Of a stretch of 64,000 bases of DNA, positions 1-9,576 are shown piece after piece. How positions within the stretch are numbered: the first letter of the stretch is position 1; the number at the start of each line of letters is the position of its first letter. Source of the DNA: Theristus sp. LFF4_11 (lineage: Eukaryota; Nematoda; Chromadorea; Monhysterida; Xyalidae); NCBI GenBank assembly GCA_030248135.1, contig JASANC010001151.1, positions 1 through 64,000 on the forward strand. The letters run 5' to 3'. Under the pieces are notes generated by a model, which saw nothing but the letters and a program-made list of their open reading frames with translations, was not told where the DNA came from and ran no database searches. Position numbers and translations under genes: made by a program.

Positions 1-840
1 ATATTGAGCAGTAGTAGCTGCGTGGAGTGATGGCGATACGCATCGGCGACACGATACAGCGAGTACACGTTCACCGGCAGCCCGGTGGCAATCACAAATG
101 TGTACGCTACTAAGTGAACCTTCTCGCTGAGATATTGATTGTCAAGCAAATCGTTCGCGGCGTGATGTGCGTCAGTCGTGGCATTTGGAAGTTGCGCCAT
201 CATGTTGAACATGAACGGTCGTCAATTTTTCAAGTTTTTCCTTTATATATATATTTTTATATACGTCGGAAGTTCTCCAGTAGACATCAGAATATTTTAC
301 TGCGTGAAAACTAACAGCGTGATGTTGAAATGAAATGGGTGCCTTTTGTAGCATTTGAGGCACTTTTGCAAAAAAGATTTGCTTCCATCGCGTTTTCAAA
401 CACATGGGAATTATGAGCAACATTAGCCCAATGCCGCTGCAGCGCAGCCTCAGTGGTGGTTGCAAGGAAATTGTTGTGTTGCGAAATTTTGGAGTAATTT
501 TGGAGACAAAACAACAGAAGCATTTTAACAAAATTTTTGATTGCGATGCTGGAATTGATGTTTGCTCGAGTGAAGCAAAAAGAAGCTGGGGTGTTGTGGG
601 TCCTCTCGTCTGGATTTAGTCTCATAAACGTACTTTGTATTCAGTATCAGTGGAGCATTTTATCAAGCTTGTAAATTGCAAAATTGAAAAAGCATACATA
701 CAAATGCACACCATCTGAATACCGCAGGCAAGGTATCTCGTTGAGTACTTTTGATGCAAGCGAAAGTTTGAATTGAAGAGATGTTGTATTTTTCTGACTC
801 CATAAATAAATTTAGGCACAACAGTTGCAAAAATTGAAAG

Positions 841-932
841 ATTAATGCGTTTCCAGTGACACGTGTTTTTTATGTATCTGTTTTGTAATAAACACAGTAC
901 ACGTGTGCGGAAACGCTGGAAACGCATGAATT
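841..932. repeat. Small inverted repeat (MITE-like)
   Basis: The left arm TTAATGCGTTTCCAG near 842-856 is matched in reverse by CTGGAAACGCATGAA at 916-930, and a second inner pair reads CACGTGT / ACACGTG. The whole is about 90 bp and palindromic, as in a tiny foldback MITE. No target duplication was identified. Confidence 0.5.
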
Positions 933-1314
933 GAGACAGAAGCACACTGATTTTTGTCGCTGTGCAGTGAAGCTACAAACGAATCTGTTGCTGTGATCAG
1001 GGTTGTTGTACGAGCAGGGTGTGTTTGTTCATAAACACCTCGTGGATAAAATATTCATTTTTACAAAACGGTCGAAAACAACAGATCATGCGAAAAAAAA
1101 CTAGAAAAACAACACATTATTGAATTATGGTGTTTCGCTCGAATGAATGTGCTGAATAAAAATTCCGTTTGTTGTACTCATTAGTCATTACACACTAACT
1201 TTAAGATAATATCAATTTTTTAAGTTCTGCGACTGAATGCGTGTGCATACGTGGAAAGAAAACTAAGATAGTTTCAATCTTTATGTGGCACTTGAAAGTC
1301 GACTAAGTGATTCG

Positions 1315-1425
1315 GCCCCATGTAGGGGACTCGGATCACACTACCAATTTTGAATTCCCGCGTCATCCATAAAACTGTTTACCTATCTATGCGCGCATTG
1401 AGTTGCGCGACCAAAATAAAAGATC
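1315..1425 (+). repeat. Dispersed repeat, copy 1
   Basis: About 75-100 bp around the core ACCAATTTTGAATT followed by CCGCGTCAT and AAACTGTTTACCTA is similar to 53905-54025 in the last part of the netrin locus. The two copies are in the same orientation. The repeat class is unknown. Confidence 0.55.
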
Positions 1426-1610
1426 ATACACACACGCTAACGTTGAGATTTTTTTGTCAAAACACCAATGTCGAATTCAATCACATGTATTGTACATTTC
1501 AATTACTCATTTTGAAGCTTACGTTAACAGTATCGATTTAACAACAGGACACGGTAACAAGTATATAATGACCAGACAAACACGGTTATAAAAAGGGAAT
1601 TCAAGCAACA

Positions 1611-4600
1611 TCATTGGCAGCAGATTGATGTGCTGTACCGAGTTGAATAATCGCACTGACCGTTATTTGGACACTGAGATGAGCCCGGCGTGCAGCTGAG
1701 CGGACTAACACCATCTGAATACATGGTGGCAATTCGACCTGGCGGGCATCCGTGGGCTGCAGTGCGCAACTTGTTTCTCATGAATACATTTATTTTTTGC
1801 ATATATTTTCAACGGAAGTCAAACATCCGTTTTTAGTTCGACTTGGAAAACAAAATCAATTACATATGTCAAGATCGAGAACCAGACACACGGTACATCT
1901 CGATGAATGAAGAGCTTTCATTGCAGTATTGTAACAGGGAACAAATTTTTTGAAAATCAGTGAGAATCTCACGGTCGTTTGCTGTTGCTCTGCAGCACTG
2001 ATACCGTCTGCTGGTGTTGCTGAACTCGCACGTGTACGAAGGTGGACAGCCGGTGCCGGTGCCTGGTGCGGTGCAAGTGGTGCCACTCAACGCTTGTGAT
2101 CCATCGGCGCAGTTTGTGACCACAGCTGCATTCGCTCATTGGCATTATTATTGGCAGCATAATTAGCGATCACAACATCAGTCCAGAAAAAAAAACGACA
2201 ATATCTGGATTTTGTTGCTGGCTGACCTTCAAGACCGCAGCAGAAATTGCCTTGCGATGTTCTCAGGCAGTAAAAACTTGACGCGCACTGTGTTGCGCCA
2301 GTGCTGACACACGGTGTTCGCCCATTGGGAGGACTTTTGTACGGTGATGGACAAGGATCGGTAGCAGCTGAGATGGTTTGAGTGAGACGGTTGTATGTAA
2401 ATTCAAAAAAATTGCAAATGACGAAAAAACGAAAAACTAACGCGGTTGTGCTCCCGAACTGCAACATCCATATCTACCCGGTGACGTTTGCGTGCACACG
2501 TAGTTAACGCCATATTGATTGCAAGAGCCGGCGATGTTTGGCAAACAAGTGCCGAGTGGTGGCGCATTTGTTATTGGACAGTTATTCACTGACGTACCTG
2601 ATTGACACCGATATGAATATGTTGCATGTTGAGTTTGGTCACCAAGCCAAACTGAATCGTAACACACAAACCTCCCGCAGAGCAACATCCGTAAATGCCT
2701 GGTGATGTCTGAGCGCAATAGAAATTTGCACCATAGCTACTGCAAGATGCGACTGCAGTCGGTGAACAAGCGCCCACTGGTGCAGTGTTTGTGTTCGGGC
2801 AGCCGCCCACTGTTCCACCTAATTTTAAAATTTTAAAACTTTGAACGGCTTCATAGGATATGGGGTTTTTTTTCCTGGCAGGAACTGAAACTCATCATAC
2901 CCCCTGGTCGACAACAATAGAAGAGGAAGCTTGTTTGCGACTGCTGACAGCTGTATGGCGGTTGACAATTAGCTGATCCGGCACCCGTTGTGCACACCAC
3001 TGGGGACCCGTTGAACTCGAGTGCGGTAAATCCGCTCGGGCAAACATTGGCTGCAATGTGATTGCGAGACACATTCAATAACTTCCACTTACACCATGAC
3101 TGGAACTAAACACTAACCTGTTGTGCCAGTTTGTGTACAACAGTAGTACAAGTTTGGAGTGTTGGGGCTTGCGCGACATGTTGATGGGGGCGGACAATTT
3201 GGATAGCTAATCGGATGACAACGCGCTGGTTGACCAGTGTAGTCGTTGCGAGGCGTCCATCCAACACCGCAGACCGCTAGAAATTTGTAACAAGGAAGAT
3301 AATTAAAAAATAAGCAAGCTGGAGAAAACAGTAAAACGTAATGTTGATAAAAGAAAAAACCCAAAACATACTATTGATTACCGGTGCGCCACAACACGTG
3401 CCAGAAACTGACTGTATACCGTTAACGACAACTGTTCTAGCTTGACAAGTGTATCCTGTTCCCAAAACTGAACACGAATTCGGTTGTGTAGGCAAACACG
3501 GGTATGGTTGCGTAGTACCGGGATACAAATACGGAGCGCCACCTTGTGGGCATACAGCTAAATATCAGAACAACAATGGTGTATGTAACGCTGTAACAGG
3601 AACTATAAGTTCTATATTAGTTACAACAGACTGTTTGACGGAGTTCCGCAACAGAAGTATTGAAATCGAGTTCCACTGTAACGGCACTGATATCCAGCAG
3701 GGCAGTCGCCACCGACGTTTGGCGTGCATGTTCGAGCGGATCCCGAAAATGCATCGATCCATGGTGACAAACCGATCGGACATGTGTCTATCTGCAAGTG
3801 GACAGTCGTTTGTGATTTTGGGCTGTTTTGATCAAAAACAACAAGCAACAGAATGTCAGTTTACCGGAGCACTCGATCCGCAGCATACACCACCGCCAAA
3901 CAACACACTGGCTACACAAGTGTATCTTGAATCCAAACACTGTATCCCAACAGTGCACCGAGTTAAAGTTGCTGAAGACAATTCCTGCAAGGCCACTTCT
4001 CCATCGGGACAGTCTGAAACGGAGGAACGTATTTTCAGTAACCCGTATCAAAATGAATTTGATACCGGGGACACCGCGGTATGCGTCTACCTGGCGAAAC
4101 CGCAACCAGCGAACTTCATGTATTGTATACACTCGCAAAACACCGGGTCGCTTGTGGCTTTATTGCCCGGGATGGTTGATTTTGTGAGATTTCACTACCT
4201 AGGTTCGCTGATGTTTTACCCAGACTATAAGATCTGTCTGTGGTAAAACACGTTCGGCAGTTCTGCCTGGTGTCCGGTCGCACTGACGAGCCAGGGGACA
4301 CCGCGGTATGCGTCTACCTGGCGAGACCGCAACCAGCGAACTTCATGTATTGCAAAAAAAAATTCAACTAAGGGAGGCCAACACCTGCGCTGTTGCAATA
4401 GGCAAGACATTGAGCAATGTTGGCAAAGTTGTTGCGGTTCCCACTGCAGCCTCGGTACTGAAACTGCTCGCAGACTCTGGTCACTGAATTGAAGTACCAT
4501 CTTGTAACGCTGGATTCAAGGCACTGTACGCCATCTGAACGAGCTTGCTGACACACGGAGACTGAAAAACCAAGTTTTCATGTAAAGTCTTATGAAACCA

Positions 4601-7600
4601 AAAACAGTTCACGTTTAAAAACGAAATGGTCCAATACAGTGGCGGCCAAAAGTGTTGGAACGTTGCGCGCGTGTTGCACCAGCCGTACAAACGCTATCAT
4701 AAGAATTTTAGGGCAACGTTGGGTTCACGGGACACTTTTCGACCCAACGTTGCGCATAAATTCTTATAATGGAGTTTGTACGACTAATGCAACACGCGCG
4801 CAATACACAGCACACACACACACGCGCAGCGTTCCAACACTTTTGGCCGCCACTGTACATTGTACACGTATGTAGAATGGTATGTATTTAGGTCAATGGA
4901 CACACTTCGTGTTCGACAACAGTAATTATTTCGAGTGTCCGTATTGCCAATTCGGATGGTCACTGTGCTGCAAAAGTAACCAGCGGGACAAGCCGTTCCC
5001 GCAGCCGCGCACGTCAAATACGCACCGTTACTTTGAATGTAAGGATTGTCGCCATATGGACATCCTGAATGTTTTATTTTTTGATTGAAAAACAGTGTGA
5101 ACTTTGCGGAACAAAACAAAGCAACGGAACAAAACGGTTTCACAAATCAACTTACCACCGGTGTAGCAATAGTCCATACAATCTTGTTGAGTTGCAAAAT
5201 TGTTGCTATTGCCGTCACATCCATAATATGTGAATGATTCGCACCGACGGGATGTTGTACTGTAATACCAACGACTGACTGACGTGCTAAGACAACTAGT
5301 GCCAGAGCTATACGACAGCGAACAGGTGTAGGCTGGAATATTTGAATATAATCGTACAATAATAAATATTTCCTTTGAATAGTTGTTTTCTGTGTTCACT
5401 TACATTTCGTCGGACAACAAGTGTACGTGGCGCCGTCATAAGTACACACGTAGTTGGTTGGACATGTTGTAACAGTTTGGCCTTGACCTTGACAAACCAA
5501 ATATTTTCCACTCGAATCTTTGTAAGCGTCGCCTTGCGGGCAGACTCCGGAAACTGAAAGAACTCTAAATTATTTTCTAAACTAACGCCACGTAAAATCC
5601 TAAAATAAAAGTTGTGTAGAAAGACCTGATACATCTCTGCAAAAGTCAGCGCAATCGTCATACGATGCGAAATTGTTGTCGTTGCCCTGACACCCGGTAT
5701 AATCAAACTCTTCGCAGACTCCTGTTCGTGAATTGTACCACCATCGTTTGGTGTATTGATAACAAGCGCCACTGCTTTGTGGAAGCTTGCACACCGTTTC
5801 TGCGTTAAAACCAATGTGATATAAAGGCGCGTTTAGCAATTAGTTTTTTGTGCGTACGCACGGACACGACACGTAAAAAATAGCCACGCGATTTAGAAAT
5901 CGTGTCGTGTGTGCTATCTTAATCCATTACGGACACGATCAGTTTGCGCACGGGATTTAGAACGACGTTTGTGCGTACGGACGAAAAACTAAATGGTGTT
6001 TCCGCCTTAAGGCATTTTGCACAAACGTCTGACAGACATTGTAAAATCATTGATGGTCAACCTTTTTTTGGACAGCAGACCGAGTTTGTGCAGGAATATC
6101 CGCTCGGACATCCGCTTCCACATGCGCGATTGTTACCTTGACCGTCTGTAAGTGGTGTGCCCGCTGAGCAAAGCCCTGTAACATGCTGGTGGTGAAAAAA
6201 CCTATCTAAAAAGTTGAAAACAGAGCTTGAAAGCAAGCAAACAGCAGACGCACGTTTTGCACAATACAGTTGACAATGAGATTCAGAGAAGAAATTGTTG
6301 AAATTTCCGTCGTATCCAAGGTACGTGAATGGTCGGCATTGTCGAAGACCTTCGTCGTAATACCAGCTGAGTGAAGCATGTTGCTTATACTACGTTGTAC
6401 CTTTCAGTTGTTACACTTACAACAATGTCAAAGATGCTGAAGAGTATCGGTTCCATCTGATTCGCATACCGATTGCTGCTTTGAACATTTGAGGTCGGTG
6501 GTTTGATACCAGGATCGTAGTTCGTGCTTGGCTGTCCTCTATCATAGACAATGCCGCCACTCTTACTGCAGACGAAGGCTGAAAGGCGATAACCGTTCGC
6601 GGTTAGCACTGTTGTTGGTAATTTGGAAGTTTCCTGTTTTTTTTACTAACAGACTGTTGGACAACACATGTTGGTTGTGCCAATTTCTTTGCATTCATAA
6701 TTCACGTTGGTGCAAAACGTTGTGGAGCCAGAGGTTCGTGTACAATAGGTGATTGTCGGCTTCGAAGCTTGACCAACTACCACCATTGAGCCATATAATG
6801 GAGGGCCTCGTGGACAATCTGAAGTCGTTGCATGCATCAACAATCTTCCTTCCAGTTATCGAATTCATTTATGTATCGCGAAGCAATTCGTTTCGTCCGC
6901 AACAACTTACAATCTTTGCAATAGCTTTCGCATTGTTCGAGTGTGAGAAAATTATTGGCGTTGCCACCCGATCCGTACCACGTGAACGTTTCGCAGTTGT
7001 CCGTGATCGAATTGTAAAAGTATCTCGTCGTGTAACCTGTGCCGCCAGATCCGCCACCACTGTCCTGCTTCTGACTACAAGCCAATGCTAAAAAGAGACA
7101 ATTGCATACTGTTTGAGAAAATGGTGAACTTTTTTGTCCAGTGCGCAGTCTCCTTAATTTTGATCAACAAACGTATTTGCTCAAAGCAATCCTAATATGG
7201 TTGTGTTATTTACCTCGACTAGGACAACAGATACCACGTGCAGCACCCGACGTCTGTGGTGTACATTGTGACGTTGTGCAGATACACTCATATAATTGTG
7301 TGCAAGGGAAGTTTGTAACTGGTCCGGTGCCTGTTCCACAGGTGAAATCCGGATACGCTGTGTACGGTCCGTTTGTTGGACATTGACCTAAAAGTTGAAT
7401 GTGTCAGTTGTTAGTTGCTAAGTTATTATTAGTGTGTTAAAAATTATTGAACGAGTACCGTAATTGACACAGATAACACCATCTCTGGTCAGAAAACCAG
7501 GTTGATTATTTGCACATCGGCAGGTACCGGAACTACAGTAGGCGTCCGGCCATACAGCACTGCACTGTGCTGAGTACTGGCAACCGGATTCGTCAGGGTT

Positions 7601-8553
7601 GATTTCTGTAAGAGGGGTAATTTGACAAAAGTGACTAAAGTGTTCAACTTCCACGTCGAAGGCGTTTTTCGCTAGAAACGACGGCGCTCTTTACTAATGC
7701 GTGGCCCAAGACAAAATGAATGGCCCATCGCAAAATGAATGGCCCTACACAAAATAAGTGGCCCATCGCAAAATGAATAATGGCCCATCGCAAAATGAAT
7801 GGCCCAAATCGCACACTAACTTCTCCAGCAATACCCGTTGACGTCGGTGTAGGATGACAGGCACCTACATCGTTTCGAACTATCACAATAGGCGCCGCTG
7901 CTACCGCAATCAGTGCTTTGCGAGCAGTCGCGTCCAATCACAACGGCTGTATGCATATTTAGTTATTGTTGTTGTTGTTTGTTGCCCCCTTTTTATCTTT
8001 ACCCAACGCCCTTGGGGAAAGGCAGTGTCGCAATTTTTTATTGTCCACCACATGGCCTGCGACGTTGGAAGCAGTTTTTCTGCTATAGAAGGTGGGCGTT
8101 GGGCAAGCTGCGCTGGTATGCATGGGCGCGATGGCATTAAGTTCCTCGCCACCGGAACAGCAATCTTGTGAATCAAGAAAGCCGACGTTTATGCTGCCGA
8201 ACCATTAAGCCCCACGCAACCCGGGGCAGCCGAGTGGTCACGAGCGGATTCGAACCCGGCCCTTCCGATTGGAAGTCCCAAGTGATATCCACTCAGCCAC
8301 TCAGCCGGCATGCATATTTAGTTAAATCACTTAAACGGTAGAAATTGAAAAAATGTTCCAATGATCTAGTCAAATCGAACCTTGTCGTTTCGCTCGGTTG
8401 TGGATTTCTGTTCCGAACGCATCTGTAAACAAACACACGTTGACGCTCTGTTTTTGTTCACGTCGAGTGAAGTGAATGAAGCAATGATGAAACAGTATCC
8501 AACTTACGTATGCATGTTATCGTTGCGATTGTAAACACCAGGGGTGGCAACAT
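1611..8553 (-). CDS. Gene A: secreted multi-Kunitz, lustrin-type Cys-rich protein
   Basis: Predicted secreted or matrix protein with protease-inhibitor modules. Exon 1 (8508-8553) starts MLPPLVFTIATITC and exon 2 (8381-8422) ends NRAKRQ, giving a signal peptide and a basic site; both junctions are phase 1. Then come an EB-like module (about 7812-7946), a second one (7455-7607), a Cys-rich module (7209-7386), Kunitz K1 (6909-7085), lustrin-like (6652-6828), K2 split by an intron (6474-6582 and 6247-6367), lustrin-like (6061-6180), K3 (5625-5795), lustrin-like (5405-5558), K4 (5157-5332), lustrin-like (4880-5071) and K5 (4377-4562). Ten tail modules follow near 3849-4018, 3641-3805, 3377-3555, 3118-3278, 2897-3055, 2668-2818, 2453-2603, 2228-2372, 1977-2128 and 1611-1752, ending ICCQ and TGA. 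K1 and K2 lack the C14-C38 pair; K3-K5 are canonical. I saw no stop or frameshift inside a module. The domain types are secure; the worm orthologue and substrate are not. Confidence 0.85.
4067..4352 (+). repeat. Interspersed repeat with a duplicated 58-bp end, in a gene A intron
   Basis: A segment with GGACACCGCGGTATGCGTC and ending CGAACTTCATGTATTG occurs at about 4067-4130 and again at 4295-4352, 228 bp apart in the same orientation. The sequence between them (TTCTGCCTGGTGTCCGGTC, GCACTGACGAGCCA) recurs at about 22480-22790 and 61950-62460, so this is a dispersed repeat family. It lies in the intron between K5 and the first tail module of gene A. Confidence 0.6.
4637..4855. mobile_element. 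Full-length palindromic MITE, Tc1/mariner-type ends
   Basis: The left end CAGTGGCGGCCAAAAGTG is mirrored by CACTTTTGGCCGCCACTG at the right end, and both are flanked by TA (4635-4636 and 4856-4857). The interior is also self-complementary, including a CAACGTTGGGT / ACCCAACGTTG pair, so about 219 bp can fold into one hairpin. It lies in the gene A intron between the exons near 4880 and 4562. Confidence 0.85.
5824..6008. mobile_element. MITE family M1, copy 1
   Basis: The ends are AAGGCGCGTTTAGCAATTAG and CTAAATGGTGTTTCCGCCTT, imperfect inverted repeats. The interior carries a palindrome around ATTTAGAAATCG and repeats of GGACACGA. A second copy lies in opposite orientation at 28476-28661, with matching length (about 186 bp). 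It is in a gene A intron between the lustrin-like module at 6061 and K3. Confidence 0.75.
7697..7805 (+). repeat. Tandem repeat, about 20-bp unit
   Basis: Five or so imperfect units of ATGGCCCATCGCAAAATGA lie in the gene A intron between the two EB-like exons. Some units vary (GGCCCAAGACAAAATGA, GGCCCTACACAAAATAAG). It is a plain minisatellite with no spacers, so it is not a CRISPR array. A looser GGCCC-rich stretch occurs at 40215-40335. Confidence 0.75.
7966..8309 (-). mobile_element. tRNA-derived SINE family A, copy 1
   Basis: Read on the minus strand it begins GCCGGCTGAGTGGCTGAG, has box A-like and box B-like (GGTTCGAATCC) promoter blocks, and ends in an (AAC)n tail. A perfect 15-bp target duplication, ATGCATATTTAGTTA, flanks it at 7951-7965 and 8310-8324, proving recent retrotransposition. 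It lies in gene A intron 2 in the sense orientation, and its tail is about 19 bp upstream of exon 3, whose acceptor ends at 7947. Confidence 0.92.
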
Positions 8554-9576
8554 AATTGTTATCTGATTTTGTGGTAAGTCACTCAACGGTGGTGTCGTAA
8601 AGCAATCAGATTTTTGAAATAATGCGATTTGCAAAACCACTACAACAAGAAAATAACGTGTCGTGATGCGGTACAACAATAACAGATCATAGTTTCTCTT
8701 TCTCTGTTTCTAGTCTTGAAGGGTGATTATCACTTTTTTAACACGTTGGTAGATGTTTTTTTTTCTGTGAAAACAGGTCAAAAGTCTTCTGTGGTGAGAC
8801 TGTAAATAAGTGACGGTCTGAAACAAGTTGCAAAACTGCGCAGTTCACGGTGATGTTGGCGACAGGCGATGGGGAATATTGTGTTTATACACCAGGTATT
8901 TCAGTTTCACAATCACAGCGGCTGAACAGTCCGCAGCTGTTGGCGTATTCGATTTGAGAACTTTGACAATGACAAAAAAACGGGCTATCCTATCAGTGTT
9001 TTGTTGTGAATAACAACAGTTACGAGCAACCGATTTTTGTGACGAAGAAACCAACAGTTTCAAATGGTTTTTCTGTAATACGCAGTCAGTCAGTAACCGG
9101 CTTGAGTGGGCGAGTTTTCAAATAGGTTAGGTGTATGTGGGTTGTATTGTCCTCTTTTGATACCCGTGCATTCGCAATGTTTATATTGTCGGATAAGAGT
9201 TTGAATGCTGGAGAAAAGTTTACAAGCAAATTTTTAAGAACACTGTCAATTTTAGTTAAACACGTTCACTTCAAACTGTTTTTTAATAAGATTCTGTTGC
9301 TGAGTTTGTTTGCTTTGTGACGTCTTATCGCAACAAGACAACCATAAAAAGCAACTCTTTTTTTAGATTCATAATCATACTCAACCGTTTCCACAAGAAA
9401 TCTTCACAAATGTAAGCACAAAAAAGTCCCATTAACCACAAACATAACAAAAATGCTGACAAAGGAATGCTATTCAAATACTAAATTTTCTCGGCAGTAA
9501 TCGACCAGTTTTTTTTCGTGGTGTGTTAAAACAAATGAACATCTAGCATATTGTAGCTCTGGCTGGCGTGCAGTTC
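8554..9576. other. Intergenic spacer between gene A and gene B
   Basis: About 1.0 kb between the gene A start codon and the gene B stop codon. It should hold the gene A promoter and the gene B 3' UTR. A TTG-initiated open frame at 8458-8679 continues upstream of the gene A ATG, but a stop precedes it without an in-frame ATG, so I start gene A at 8553. Otherwise I see nothing. Confidence 0.55.

Larger units (their letters stand above)
1..1610. other. Intergenic sequence downstream of gene A
   Basis: No supportable gene. Short open frames here lack family features and overlap on both strands. The stretch holds one small inverted repeat (841-932) and one dispersed repeat (1315-1425), listed separately. 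It lies 3' of the Kunitz/lustrin gene A, which ends at 1611 on the minus strand, so its 3' UTR is probably here. Confidence 0.6.

Noticed and set aside
3449..4246. 265-residue plus-strand ORF
   Set aside because: It runs antisense through three exons and introns of gene A (tail modules 1-3). The minus strand carries the cysteine pattern shared with genes B and C, so the plus frame is a shadow.
7697..7805. CRISPR-like array
   Set aside because: Units are contiguous without unique spacers, inside an intron of an animal gene. It is an ordinary minisatellite.
8240..8310. tRNA gene near 8.2-8.3 kb (also 34.4, 59.7, 29.2, 54.7 kb)
   Set aside because: These are the tRNA-like heads of SINEs. They continue into a common body with an AAC tail and have target duplications, and the tRNA fold is imperfect.
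8458..8679. Longer gene A N-terminus from the open frame to 8679
   Set aside because: The frame has no ATG before a stop upstream. The ATG at 8553 gives a 46-nt phase-1 exon like the 43-nt first exon of gene C.
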